Below, one piece after another: positions 53,854 through 62,951 of a stretch of DNA of 64,000 nt. Where the stretch lies: assembly GCF_026342405.1 (NCBI RefSeq), contig NZ_JAPEMU010000001.1, positions 6,510,001 to 6,574,000 of the forward strand. The letters run 5' to 3'. The notes beneath the pieces were generated by a model. That model was not told where the DNA came from. It searched no databases and saw nothing but the letters and a program-made list of their open reading frames with translations. A program made the position numbers and the translations under genes. Positions within the stretch are counted from its first letter, which is position 1. Each line of letters begins with the position of its first letter. Source of the DNA: Kitasatospora sp. NBC_00240 (lineage in GTDB: Bacteria > Actinomycetota > Actinomycetes > Streptomycetales > Streptomycetaceae).

Positions 53854-55773
53854 GTGGCCGGGCGGATCAGGGATGAAGATGTACAGGCGGTGCGCAGCGC
53901 GCTGCCCATCGACGTGGTGGTCGGCGAGTACGTCCAGCTGACCAACGGCGGCGGGGGCGAGTACAAGGGCGTCTGCCCGTTCCACGACGAGAAGTCGGCG
54001 TCGTTCTACGTCAACCCGTCCAAGGGCGTCTTCCACTGCTTCGGCTGCCAGGAGAACGGCGACACCATCGCCTTCCTGATGAAGATCGAGCACTTCACCT
54101 TCGCCGAGGCCGTCGAGCGGATGGCCGCCCAGGCCAACATCACCCTGCGTTACGAGGAGGGCGGCTACAACCCCCGCCACCAGCAGGGCGAGCGGACCAG
54201 ACTCGTCGAGGCGCACAAGGTGGCCGCGGCGTACTTCCGGGAGCAGCTGCAGTCGCCGGAGGCCGAGATCGGCCGGCGGTTCCTGGCCGAGCGCGGTTTC
54301 GACGAGGAGGCGGCCCAGCACTTCGGTGTCGGCTACGCGCCGGCCGGCTGGGAGCACCTGGTGCGCCACCTACGCGGCAAGGGCTTCAGCGACAAGGAGG
54401 TCCTGCTCGGCGGTCTGGCCTCGCAGGGCCAGCGCGGCGGGCTGATCGACCGCTTCCGCGGCCGGCTGGTGTGGCCGATCCGGGACATGGGCGGCGAGGT
54501 GATCGGCTTCGGCGCCCGCCGGCTGCGCGAGGACGACACCGGCCCGAAGTACCTCAACACCCCCGAGACGCCGATCTACAAGAAGTCCAACGTGCTGTAC
54601 GGCATCGACCTGGCGAAGAAGGAGATCGCCAAGTCGGGCCGGGCGGTGGTGGTCGAGGGCTACACCGACGTGATGGCCTGTCACCTGGCCGGGGTGACCA
54701 CGGCGGTGGCGACCTGCGGCACGGCCTTCGCCGAGGACCACATCAAGATCATCCGCCGGCTGCTGATGGACACCTCCCAGTACCGGGGCGAGACGGTCTT
54801 CACCTTCGACGGCGACGCGGCCGGCCAGAAGGCCGCCCTGCGCGCCTTCGAGGACGACCAGAAGTTCGCCGCCCGCACCTCCATCGCGGTCAGCCCGGGC
54901 GGCATGGACCCCTGCGACCTGCGCCTCGCCCAGGGCGACGAGGCGGTCCGGACGCTGATCGACAACCCCGTCCCGCTCTTCGAGTTCGCCCTGCGCTCCG
55001 CCGTCGCCCGGCACCGGGTGGAGACCGCCGAGGGCCGGTCCGCCGCGATGCTGGAGGCGGCCCCGATCGTCGCCAAGATCAAGGACCGCTCGATCCAGCA
55101 CGAGTACGCCGTCCAGCTGGCCGGCATGCTGGGCATCCTCGACGAGCAGTTCGTGGTCCGCCGGGTCGGCCAGCTCGCCCGCTGGGACCGCGACAACAAG
55201 CAGCAGAACCAGCGCGGCGGCAACCAGCAGCAGGCCCGCCGGCCGGAGGCCCAGGCCCAGCCGGTGCAGCCGGCCCGCCCGGTCTTCCGGCTCAACCCGC
55301 GCGACCCGGCCCAGTTCGTCGAGCGCGAGCTGCTCAAGCTGGCCCTGCAGTACCCGGCGCTGGTCAGCCCGGCCTTCGACAACTACGGCGAGGACGAGTT
55401 CCCCACCCCGCCGTACACCGCCGTGCGCCGCGCGATCGGCCAGGCCGGCGGCGCCGCGTACGGGGCCGCCCTGCCCGACTTCACCAAGACCGTCCGGGAG
55501 ACCGCGCCGGACGACCAGGTGCGCTCGCTGGTCACCGAGCTGACCGTCGAGCCGGTGCGCACCCGGCGCAAGCCCGACGAGATCTACGCGGGCGAGTTCC
55601 TGGTCAAGCTGCGGCTGCAGGCGGTGGAGCGGCGGGTGGCCGAGGTCCGGGCCCAGCTGCAGCGGCTCGGCAACCGGGCCGCCCCCGAGGAGCTGCACGC
55701 GGTGCAGACCGAGCTGTGGCAGCTCCAGCAGTACGGCCAGCAGCTGCGCAGCCGGGGCGCCGCCGCCCTCTAG
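53854..55773 (+). CDS. dnaG: DNA primase
   Basis: DnaG makes RNA primers for DNA replication. The product is 639 aa. An N-terminal CHC2 zinc-binding domain has CPFHDEKSASFYV near 41 and CFGCQENGD near 62. The catalytic TOPRIM domain has VVVEGYTDVMA near 265 and the acidic FDGDAAGQK near 319. The C-terminal helicase-binding region follows a glutamine-rich linker near residue 448-470. The GTG at 53854 begins MAGRIRDEDVQAV, the usual N-terminus. It probably forms a transcription unit with dgt. Confidence 0.96.
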   Translation: MAGRIRDEDVQAVRSALPIDVVVGEYVQLTNGGGGEYKGVCPFHDEKSASFYVNPSKGVFHCFGCQENGDTIAFLMKIEHFTFAEAVERMAAQANITLRYEEGGYNPRHQQGERTRLVEAHKVAAAYFREQLQSPEAEIGRRFLAERGFDEEAAQHFGVGYAPAGWEHLVRHLRGKGFSDKEVLLGGLASQGQRGGLIDRFRGRLVWPIRDMGGEVIGFGARRLREDDTGPKYLNTPETPIYKKSNVLYGIDLAKKEIAKSGRAVVVEGYTDVMACHLAGVTTAVATCGTAFAEDHIKIIRRLLMDTSQYRGETVFTFDGDAAGQKAALRAFEDDQKFAARTSIAVSPGGMDPCDLRLAQGDEAVRTLIDNPVPLFEFALRSAVARHRVETAEGRSAAMLEAAPIVAKIKDRSIQHEYAVQLAGMLGILDEQFVVRRVGQLARWDRDNKQQNQRGGNQQQARRPEAQAQPVQPARPVFRLNPRDPAQFVERELLKLALQYPALVSPAFDNYGEDEFPTPPYTAVRRAIGQAGGAAYGAALPDFTKTVRETAPDDQVRSLVTELTVEPVRTRRKPDEIYAGEFLVKLRLQAVERRVAEVRAQLQRLGNRAAPEELHAVQTELWQLQQYGQQLRSRGAAAL

Positions 55774-55945
55774 CCGCCGCTCTCCGGCCGCCGTCCTCCA
55801 GGCGGGCGGCGCTCGGCGGTCGCCGGGCCGGCGGCAGAAAGTCCGCGCACGAGTCTCGGCCGGAGCATGTGGCGTACCCCACACTGGAGGACGTCCCAAC
55901 TCCGTTCAGCGCGGGTCCGCCAGAGTCGCGCACGGCCCCGAGGGG

Positions 55946-57310
55946 ATGCCCGTGGAGCCCGCCGCGACAGTCCGCCCTACGCCGAACCGGACCCCCGACA
56001 CCACCGACGCCGCAGACCTCCCCGGCCCGCCCGGCCCCGAGCGGGACGGCTCGGGCCAGGTCGCCTCCGGCCAGGGCCGCTCCGGCCAGGACAGCCCAGG
56101 CCGAGGCGGCCCCCGCCCCCCGGCCCCGGGCCGGCGCTTACCCGGCCCGGAGCTGCCCGGTGCCCGGCCCGGCACCGCCGGCGGCCGGGTCCCGGCGGCA
56201 CCCGCCGGGGAGCTCGGGGATCAGCCGGCCGAGCAGCCCGCCGACGAGTTCACGGACGATCCGGCGGAGGAGCCCACCGGCGAACTGCCCGACGAGCTGA
56301 TCCAGGAACCGACCGAGGAGCCCGGCGGCGAGCTGACCGACGACCCCGGCCCCCGGCCGGCCCGGCCGGCGCCCACGGCGTCGCTGGACGCCGCCGCCGG
56401 CCCCGCCGCCGACCTGTTCCGCCAGTACCTGCGCGAGATCGGGCGGGTCCGGCTGCTGACCGCGGCGGAGGAGGTCGAACTCGCCCGCCAGGTCGAGGCC
56501 GGCCTGTTCGCCGAGGAGCACCTCGCCCGCACCCCGGCCCCGGACGACCGCCTCGCCGACGAACTCGACCGCCTGGTGGTGCTCGGCCGGATCGCCAAAC
56601 GCCGGCTGATCGAGGCCAACCTGCGCCTGGTGGTCTCGGTGGCCAAGCGCTACATCGGGCGCGGCCTGACCATGCTCGACCTGGTCCAGGAGGGCAACGT
56701 CGGCCTGATCCGGGCGGTGGAGAAGTTCGACTACACCCGGGGCTACAAGTTCTCCACCTACGCGACCTGGTGGATCCGGCAGGCGATGAGCCGGGCCCTC
56801 GCGGACCAGGCCCGAACCATCCGCGTCCCGGTGCACGTGGTCGAGCTGATCAACCGGGTGGTGCGGATCCAGCGGGGGCTGCTCCAGGAGCGCGGTGTCG
56901 AGCCGACCCCGGCCGACATCGCCGCCGTCCTGGAGTTGCCGGAGACCCGGATCCGGGAGGTCCTGCGCCTCGCCCAGGAGCCGATCTCGCTGCACACCCC
57001 GGTCGGTGAGGAGGACGACGTGGCCCTCGGCGACCTGATCGAGGACGCCGACGCGGCCTCACCCGTCGAGTCGGCCTCGTTCCTGCTGCTGCGCCGGCAC
57101 CTGGAGGCCGTGCTGGCCACCCTCGGCGAACGCGAACGGCAGGTCGTGCAGCTGCGCTACGGCCTGGACGACGGCCGCCCGCGGACCCTGGAGGAGATCG
57201 GGCACCTCTTCGGGGTCACCCGGGAGCGGATCCGCCAGATCGAGTCGAAGACCCTCGGCAAGCTGCGCGACCACACCTTCGCCGAGCAGCTCCGCGGGTA
57301 CCTGGACTGA
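55946..57310 (+). CDS. hrdA: principal-like (HrdA-type) RNA polymerase sigma factor
   Basis: The product is 454 aa. Residues 1-145 are a Pro/Glu/Asp-rich low-complexity extension. The rest is a group-1/2 sigma-70: region 1.2 (DLFRQYLREIGRVRLL), region 2 (ANLRLVVSVAKRYIGRGLTMLDLVQEGN, then DYTRGYKFSTYATWWIRQAM for -10 recognition and melting), region 3, and region 4.2 (TLEEIGHLFGVTRERIRQIESKTLGKLR) for -35 binding. Streptomyces carry several such factors (HrdA-D); HrdA is encoded next to dnaG, so that name is likely but not proven. The ATG follows GAGGGG. Confidence 0.9.
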   Translation: MPVEPAATVRPTPNRTPDTTDAADLPGPPGPERDGSGQVASGQGRSGQDSPGRGGPRPPAPGRRLPGPELPGARPGTAGGRVPAAPAGELGDQPAEQPADEFTDDPAEEPTGELPDELIQEPTEEPGGELTDDPGPRPARPAPTASLDAAAGPAADLFRQYLREIGRVRLLTAAEEVELARQVEAGLFAEEHLARTPAPDDRLADELDRLVVLGRIAKRRLIEANLRLVVSVAKRYIGRGLTMLDLVQEGNVGLIRAVEKFDYTRGYKFSTYATWWIRQAMSRALADQARTIRVPVHVVELINRVVRIQRGLLQERGVEPTPADIAAVLELPETRIREVLRLAQEPISLHTPVGEEDDVALGDLIEDADAASPVESASFLLLRRHLEAVLATLGERERQVVQLRYGLDDGRPRTLEEIGHLFGVTRERIRQIESKTLGKLRDHTFAEQLRGYLD

Positions 57311-57320
57311 CGTCCGGGGC

Positions 57321-57494
57321 TCAGCCCCAGATGCTGTTGTTGGCCAGCGGCCGGGCAGCCGCGGCGAGGCCGGTGCCCGGGGCGGCGGTGGCGCCGGCCA
57401 CGGCGGGGCCGCGCGCTCCGGCGGGGCCGGCGGCGGCCGGGCGGAACGGGGCGGACGGGAGGCAGCTGCGGTGGAGCAGCGAGCCGACGGACAT
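57321..57494 (-). CDS. small peptide gene ending in NNSIWG
   Basis: The ATG at 57494 follows GGAG at six bases and encodes 57 aa (MSVGSLLHRSCLPSAPF..., Pro/Ala/Gly-rich centre, then LANNSIWG). Every codon in the frame ends in G or C except two, a strong coding signal. It is convergent with the sigma-factor gene, ten bases apart. The family is not recognised. The short length, single Cys11, featureless middle and sharply different polar C-terminal tail look like a precursor peptide or small regulatory protein; the former is speculative. No modification enzyme is adjacent. Confidence 0.7.
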   Translation of the reverse strand: MSVGSLLHRSCLPSAPFRPAAAGPAGARGPAVAGATAAPGTGLAAAARPLANNSIWG

Positions 57495-57728
57495 GAGGGA
57501 CTCCGTGGAGATCGGCCGCACGGACGACGGGCCGGGTGGGCCCGACGGAAGGCGAGGTCGCCTTCCCTGCGGTGGTCACCATGCTCCGGTCCGGCCCGCC
57601 GCCCGGTCCACCGCTACGCCGTCCCCGTCCGGACCTCGGCATCCCCAAGGCTCTGACCTGCAGGGACGTCGCGCAGTGGGGACGGCGCGGGCGGCCGGCG
57701 GGTCTTGGGGCCGGAGCGGTGGCGGGCC

Positions 57729-58739
57729 TCAGGGTGCGGCCGGCGCCTTCACGTGGTCGGTGCAGGCGCGGGTGGTGCCGTCGGGCAGGGTGGCGCAGAC
57801 CCAGGCGGACTTGTCGCCGGACAGCTCCACCATCGGCGAGTAGGCGTCGTTGCCCCACTTCACGGCGTACGGGGTGGTGGTCCCGTCCGAGTTCTCCGCC
57901 GAGACGATGGCGTTGGGCGCCGCGTAGGTGATCCGGCCCCACGCCGCGGAGCAGGCCTTGCTGTAGCGCAGCTCCATGACGATGTCCTGGTTCTTGCCCA
58001 GGACGAGGGTCTGGCCGTCCTGGCTGCAGCCCATCGCGCCCGGGTCCTTGCCGCTGCAGCCGGCCGCGCTGCAGCCGATCGGCCGCGGCGTCGCGGGGGC
58101 GGTGGCAGTGGCGGAGGCGGACCCGGCGGGAGCGGGTGCGGCCGCCGGGGTGCCGGTGGCGGTGACGGTGGCGCCGGGCGCGCCGCCGGCGGCCTTGTCC
58201 GAGTGGTCGCCGTCCCTGGTCAGTCCGAGAACCAGGGCAACGACCAGGACGGCCGCGAGCACCCCGGCGGCGACCGCGCGCCGGGTCGACCACCAGGCGG
58301 TGCGTCCGACGGTCGCGGCGGCCGTGCCGTCGTCGCCGTCGGTGCCGGCCGCGGTGGCCGCGCCGGCATCGGTCGCGCCGGCCGCCGCCCGCTCCCGCTC
58401 GCTCCGGTCCCGGTCGGCGAGGTCCCAGAGTTCGAGCAGCGGGGCCACCTCGTGCTCGAAAGCGGTGCCCAGGCTCTCCACGGCTCCCCGGGGCGGGAAC
58501 TGCTTGCCGTTGACCCAGCGCTCCCAGGAGGACTTCGCGTAGTGCGTACGCGCGCCGATCTTGGCGTAGCTGAGCCCCGAGGCGTCCTTGAAGGCCAGCA
58601 GCTCCAGCCGCAGCCGCTCGGCGGCGTCCGGCCCGGTGTCAGGTCCGCCCTCGGATCCGGTGTCAGGTCCGGTGTCAGGTCCGGCGCCGGGGGCGCTGTG
58701 CGGGGGCGTGGGGGTTGCGTCCTCGGTGGTCATCGTCAT
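57729..58739 (-). CDS. membrane-anchored HTH protein with DUF2690 domain
   Basis: The product is 336 aa. Residues 1-30 are Gly/Pro/Asp/Thr-rich; the DNA encoding them has a short tandem repeat (58637-58680). A helix-turn-helix of XRE type follows (LLAFKDASGLSYAKIGARTHYAKSSWERWVNGKQFPP, described by key parts). A single membrane helix near residues 176-196 (AVAAGVLAAVLVVALVLGL) separates it from a C-terminal DUF2690 domain with several cysteines (GCSGKDPGAMGCSQDG) and a cluster of tryptophans. The HTH would be cytoplasmic and the DUF2690 domain extracellular, giving a membrane-bound regulator or sensor. The ATG at 58739 is chosen; ATG 58733 is close. Confidence 0.8.
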   Translation of the reverse strand: MTMTTEDATPTPPHSAPGAGPDTGPDTGSEGGPDTGPDAAERLRLELLAFKDASGLSYAKIGARTHYAKSSWERWVNGKQFPPRGAVESLGTAFEHEVAPLLELWDLADRDRSERERAAAGATDAGAATAAGTDGDDGTAAATVGRTAWWSTRRAVAAGVLAAVLVVALVLGLTRDGDHSDKAAGGAPGATVTATGTPAAAPAPAGSASATATAPATPRPIGCSAAGCSGKDPGAMGCSQDGQTLVLGKNQDIVMELRYSKACSAAWGRITYAAPNAIVSAENSDGTTTPYAVKWGNDAYSPMVELSGDKSAWVCATLPDGTTRACTDHVKAPAAP

Positions 58740-58925
58740 GCCGTTCGCCTGGGGGTGACCGGGTCCGGCTGAGTACGGGACGGTGCCACGCGCCATGGAC
58801 GGCCCCCTCCTCAAGGCCCGGCGGTTTGGTGGTCCTGAGAGTCCGTCGGGCAGCATAGCGCGCGCCGCCCACACCCAGGACGGGCGGCGGCCCGGCAGGC
58901 GCCCGGACCGCCGCCCGACGACGGG

Positions 58926-60329
58926 TCAGTGGTGGAAGGCCGTCCGGGCCGGGACCCCGAGATCCTTCAACGGCCCCGGCTGGCTCTTGAGTTCCGGCAG
59001 CAGCCGGGTCAGGTCGGCGAGCAGCAGGTCGGCCAGGTCGCGGGAGAAGCCGTTGCGGCAGACCACCCGCAGCACCGCGAGGTCGGTCCGGTTCTCCGGG
59101 AAGCTGTACGCGGGGACCTGCCAGCCCCGCTCGCGCAGCCGGCGCGAGACGTCGAAGACGTCGAACGGCACGTCGTCGGTGGTGGTGAAGGCGAAGACCG
59201 GCAGGTCGTCGCCCCGGGTGAGCAGGCGGAAGCAGCCGAGTGCCTCGACGGCGCCCGACAGGTACAGCGCGACGTCCCGGGAGGCCTGCTGGACGGCCCG
59301 GTAGCCGTCGTGGCCGAGCCGCAGGAAGGTGTAGTACTGGGCGATCACCTCGGCCCCGGGCCGGGAGAAGTTCAGGGCGAAGGTGGGCATCTCCCCGCCC
59401 AGGTAGTTCACCCGGAACACCAACTCCTCGGGCAGGGCCTCCTTGTCGCGCCAGAGCGCCCAGCCCACGCCCGGGTACACCAGCCCGTACTTGTGGCCGG
59501 AGGTGTTGATGGAGGAGACCCGGGGGAGTCGGAAGTCCCACTGCAGGTCGGGGTCGAGGAAGGGCGCCACCATGGCGCCGGAGGCGCCGTCCACGTGCAC
59601 CGGCACGTCGATCCCGGTGCGGCCCTGGAGTTCGTCGAGGGCCGCGCAGATCTCCGCCACCGGTTCGTAGCTGCCGTCGAAGGTGGAGCCGAGGATGGCG
59701 ACCACGCCGATGGTGTCCTCGTCGCAGAGCGCCACGGCCTGCTCGGCGCCGAGGTGGTAGCGCTCGCCCTCCATCGGGGCGGTGCGGGCCTCCACCTCCC
59801 AGAAGGTGCAGAACTTCTCCCAGCAGACCTGGACGTTGACGCCCATCACCAGGTTGGGCCGGGCCCCGGCGGCGTACCGCTCGGCGTTGCGCTGCATCCA
59901 GCGGCGTTTCAGGGCCAGCCCGGCCAGCATGCAGGCCTCGCTGGAGCCGGTGGTGGAGCAGCCGACGGAGCTGCTCGGGTCGGGGGTGTGCCACAGGTCG
60001 GCGAGGATCGCCACGCAGCGCCGCTCCAGCTCGGCGGTCTGCGGGTACTCGTCCTTGTCGATCATGTTCTTGTCGAGGCACTCGGTCATCAGCCGGGTCG
60101 CCTGGACCTCCATCGAGGTGGTCACGAAGGTGGCCAGGTTGAGCCTGGCGTTGCCGTCCAGCATCAGCTCGTCGTGGATCAGCTGGTAGGCGCTGTCCGC
60201 CGGGACGGGGCCCTGGGCCAGCCGGTGCACCGGCGGGGCCAGCTCCATCGACCCCAGCGGGTCGGCCGCGCCGATGAACGGGCTGACCGTCAGCCTCCGG
60301 TCGTCGTCGGCTCCTTCGTGCAGCGCCAT
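58926..60329 (-). CDS. gadB: glutamate decarboxylase
   Basis: This PLP enzyme converts glutamate to GABA and CO2, consuming a proton. The product is 467 aa, normal. The PLP lysine is in NTSGHKYG near residue 279. Other features are the TTGSSEACMLAGLALKRRW block near 128 and the conserved VHVDGASGAMVAPFLDPD near 245. The ATG at 60329 (MALHEG) is preceded by GAAGGA. It is often part of acid resistance or GABA metabolism; no antiporter is adjacent here. It is divergently spaced from nothing but is followed 150 bases on by the HTH gene. Confidence 0.93.
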   Translation of the reverse strand: MALHEGADDDRRLTVSPFIGAADPLGSMELAPPVHRLAQGPVPADSAYQLIHDELMLDGNARLNLATFVTTSMEVQATRLMTECLDKNMIDKDEYPQTAELERRCVAILADLWHTPDPSSSVGCSTTGSSEACMLAGLALKRRWMQRNAERYAAGARPNLVMGVNVQVCWEKFCTFWEVEARTAPMEGERYHLGAEQAVALCDEDTIGVVAILGSTFDGSYEPVAEICAALDELQGRTGIDVPVHVDGASGAMVAPFLDPDLQWDFRLPRVSSINTSGHKYGLVYPGVGWALWRDKEALPEELVFRVNYLGGEMPTFALNFSRPGAEVIAQYYTFLRLGHDGYRAVQQASRDVALYLSGAVEALGCFRLLTRGDDLPVFAFTTTDDVPFDVFDVSRRLRERGWQVPAYSFPENRTDLAVLRVVCRNGFSRDLADLLLADLTRLLPELKSQPGPLKDLGVPARTAFHH

Positions 60330-60432
60330 GGGGGATCGGTCCTTCGCTCCGACGGCCGTGTCCCGCTCCACGCTGCCACCGGTGGCCGGGTGACGCATCC
60401 TCGGCGCCACCGCGGCCCGCCCCCGGACGGTG

Positions 60433-61866
60433 TCAGGAGGCGGTCTCCGGGTGGATCTGCTCCCGGGCCGCCGCGTACTGCCGGCGAACCGCCGACCCGA
60501 CCGGCAGGTCCCGCTCCTGGTCGGGGACGGTGGTGACGGCCCCCTCCGGCAGCTCCCAGTGCGGCGGCTCGGCGCCGCCGGCCAGTGCCCAGGCGGCCTG
60601 CCGGGCGGCGCCGCGCGCCGCGTGGTCGCCGGGCGCCGGGACGAGGACGGGGACGCCGAACACCTGGGGTGCGATCTGCCGCACGGCGGGCAGCCGTCCG
60701 GCGGTGCCGAGCAGGAACACCCGGCGGACCTCCACGCCCTTGGCGCGCAGCACGTCCAGCGCGTCCGCGATGTTGCAGAGCATGCCCTCGACGGAGGCCC
60801 TGGCCAGGTGGTGGGCCGCCATCGACTCGGCACGCAGCCCGGTCAGGGTGCCCGCCGCGTGCGGCAGGCTCGGCGTGCGCTCGCCGTCCAGGTAGGGCAG
60901 CAGCACCAGCCCGTACGAGCCGGGGGAGGACTGCAGGGCCAGCTCGCTGAGGCCCTCCAGGTCGGTGCCGAGCATTCCGGCGGTGGCGCGCAGCACCTGG
61001 GCGGCGTTGAGGGTGGCGGCCATCGGCAGGTGCCGGCCGGTCGCGTCGGCGAAGGAGGAGATGACGCCGGAGGCGTCCACCACGGCCCGGTCGTGCACCG
61101 CGAAGATGGTGCCGTTGCCGCCGATCGAGACCACCGCGTCGCCGGGGCCGAGGCCCAGGCCCAGGGCGGCCGCCATGTTGTCGCCGGTGCCGGCCGAGAT
61201 CAGCAGGCCCTCGGGGGTGTGGCCGGCGGGCTCGGCGGGGGCGAGGACCTCCGGCAGCCGCAGTTCGTGGCCGAGGGCCAGCTTCACCAGGTCCTGCCGG
61301 TACTCGCCGGTGATCGGCGACCAGTAGCCGGTGCCGGAGGCGTCGCCGCGGTCGGTGGTGCGGCGCTGCGGGTGGCCGAGGAGCTGCCAGACCAGCCAGT
61401 CGTGCGGCAGCAGCACCTCGGCGATCCGCCGGGCCGAGGCGGGCTCGAACTCGGCCAGCCAGCGCAGCTTGGCGATGGTGTAGCTGGCGGTCGGGACGGC
61501 GCCGATGGCCTGGGTCCAGGCGGCGGGGCCGCCGAGGGCGTCCACCAGGGCCGCCGCGGCGCCGGCCGAGCGCGGGTCGTTCCACAGGATGGCGGGGCGG
61601 ACCAGCACGCCGCCCGCGTCCAGGCCGATCATGCCGTGCTGCTGGGCGCAGACGCCGATGGCCCGGACGCTCTCCAGCAGGCCGCCCGCGGCGGCCTCCC
61701 CCAGCGAGTGCAGCCAGGACTGCGGGTCCGTCCCGGCCCGGGGGTCGTCGCCCTCGGGGGCCGGGTGCGGGGCCTTGCCCGAGCGCAGCACGGTGCCGGT
61801 CTCGGCGTCGCACGCCACGATCTTGGTGCGGTTGGTCGAACTGTCTATCCCCGCGACGATGGCCAT
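60433..61866 (-). CDS. xylB: xylulokinase, FGGY family
   Basis: The product is 477 aa and phosphorylates D-xylulose, feeding the pentose phosphate pathway. The FGGY signature blocks are VAGIDSSTNRTKIVACD at residue 4, RPAILWNDPR near 105, and SIGGNGTIFAV near 243, with a C-terminal ATP-binding region (VFLLGTAGRLPAVRQIAPQVFG) typical of the family. No xylose isomerase gene is in the window. The ATG at 61866 begins MAIVAGIDSSTN. It lies 103 bases upstream of gadB on the same strand; co-transcription is possible but the functions are unrelated. Confidence 0.9.
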   Translation of the reverse strand: MAIVAGIDSSTNRTKIVACDAETGTVLRSGKAPHPAPEGDDPRAGTDPQSWLHSLGEAAAGGLLESVRAIGVCAQQHGMIGLDAGGVLVRPAILWNDPRSAGAAAALVDALGGPAAWTQAIGAVPTASYTIAKLRWLAEFEPASARRIAEVLLPHDWLVWQLLGHPQRRTTDRGDASGTGYWSPITGEYRQDLVKLALGHELRLPEVLAPAEPAGHTPEGLLISAGTGDNMAAALGLGLGPGDAVVSIGGNGTIFAVHDRAVVDASGVISSFADATGRHLPMAATLNAAQVLRATAGMLGTDLEGLSELALQSSPGSYGLVLLPYLDGERTPSLPHAAGTLTGLRAESMAAHHLARASVEGMLCNIADALDVLRAKGVEVRRVFLLGTAGRLPAVRQIAPQVFGVPVLVPAPGDHAARGAARQAAWALAGGAEPPHWELPEGAVTTVPDQERDLPVGSAVRRQYAAAREQIHPETAS

Positions 61867-62068
61867 GTCGAGATCATGCCTCAGCGGGCGGCCGGACGCG
61901 GCCGGGCGGAGCAAGTGTTGCCCAGTCGGTACCGGCCGGTAGCTCTCCGCTCGTACGGCGGTTCGGCGGCCGGTCCGCCCTCGCACACCGGTCCGGTGCC
62001 GGCGGCCGGCGCGGTGGCGCCGCCGCTCACCGGCCCGGCGTCCGCGGGGGCGTGCGGGAGCGGCCCGT

Positions 62069-62365
62069 TCACGGGCGGAAGGTTCCCCAGCTGTCGTCCG
62101 CCGGCACCGGCTCGCGGTTGAAGTACGGCACCCGCTCGGTCAGCGAGTTCGGCAGCTTGTCGCCGACCTTGTCGGCCACCGCGCCGGCCGCCTTGCCGGC
62201 CGCCGCGCCCGCCTGCTGCTTGGCCTTGCCGGCGGCGCTCTGCACCCGGGGGTTCTGCGCGACCTTGCGGGTGACCTTGGCGATCTGCTCGTACCGCTGC
62301 CGTCCCGCCCGCGACCCGAGGACGTACCCGGCCGCGGCCCCCACGATGAAACTCAGCTTCCACAT
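62069..62365 (-). CDS. YtxH-like small protein
   Basis: The product is 98 aa. A short hydrophobic N-terminal segment (MWKLSFIVGAAAGYVLGSRAG) is followed by a basic and alanine/lysine-rich amphipathic helix (AAGKAKQQAGAAAGKAAG). This YtxH/DUF948-type architecture is common in actinobacteria and is thought to be membrane or envelope associated; no activity is known. The ATG at 62365 is the only reasonable start, since the segment upstream is in another composition. Confidence 0.8.
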   Translation of the reverse strand: MWKLSFIVGAAAGYVLGSRAGRQRYEQIAKVTRKVAQNPRVQSAAGKAKQQAGAAAGKAAGAVADKVGDKLPNSLTERVPYFNREPVPADDSWGTFRP

Positions 62366-62608
62366 ACTCGGTCTCCACCCTTCCTCGCGGACTGTGCCGC
62401 ATTGCCCTACCCGCCGTTCGCGGCGGCGAACCGTCCGTGCCCCCAGCATCCCCGGGTGGTACGCCGGCCGCTCGCCGGGCGCGCCGGGAGGGGGTCGCGG
62501 AGCGGTGGCGGGAAAGCGATTGGCGGACCACCCCCCTGAGTGCGCTAATGTATGTCCCGCAGCGAGCGCCGAGGGCCCGGGAGACCGGGAGCCCGGAGCG
62601 GAAGCCGA

Positions 62609-62681
62609 TCCCCCATAGCTCAATTGGCAGAGCAGCCGACTGTTAATCGGCAGGTTATTGGTTCGAGTCCAATTGGGGGAG
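62609..62681 (+). tRNA. tRNA-Asn (GTT), copy 1
   Basis: The 73-base gene has a 7-bp acceptor stem (TCCCCCA / TGGGGGA), an anticodon stem-loop GCCGACTGTTAATCGGC with anticodon GTT, and a T arm with GGTTCGAGTCC. The 3' CCA is encoded (62682-62684). It is 62 bases before a second tRNA-Asn. Confidence 0.95.
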
Positions 62682-62742
62682 CCACAGGAAGCCGGGCCCA
62701 CGGGCCCGGCCCACCTGTTGTGCAGTACCTCGGTACGCGCGA

Positions 62743-62815
62743 TCCCGCATAGCTCAATTGGCAGAGCAGCCGACTGTTAATCGGCAGGTTATTGGTTCGA
62801 GTCCAATTGCGGGAG
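62743..62815 (+). tRNA. tRNA-Asn (GTT), copy 2
   Basis: The body is identical to copy 1, except for the compensated acceptor pair (TCCCGCA / TGCGGGA in place of TCCCCCA / TGGGGGA). No CCA is encoded (the next bases are CTT). It is probably cotranscribed with copy 1. Confidence 0.95.
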
Positions 62816-62850
62816 CTTCATCGGGTTCGTCCCCGGTGAGTGCTCAGAGC

Positions 62851-62880
62851 GAAGGCCCCCCGATCGACCGGGGGGCCTTC
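62851..62880. terminator. terminator after the tRNA-Asn pair
   Basis: An 11-bp perfect stem (GAAGGCCCCCC / GGGGGGCCTTC) with an 8-base loop lies 36 bases after tRNA-Asn copy 2 and 71 bases before the stop of the convergent protease gene. Confidence 0.85.
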
Positions 62881-62951
62881 GTGTTTCCCGGCCCGGACGG
62901 GGGCCCGTCCGGGCCGGTCGCCCGCCCGTCCGGCCCTCCTCGGTCGGCCGC

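Noticed and set aside
58637..58680. Short tandem repeats that could be mistaken for a CRISPR or VNTR
   Set aside because: They lie in a coding region for a Gly/Pro/Asp/Thr-rich segment and there are only a few units with no spacers. No CRISPR array was seen anywhere in the window.
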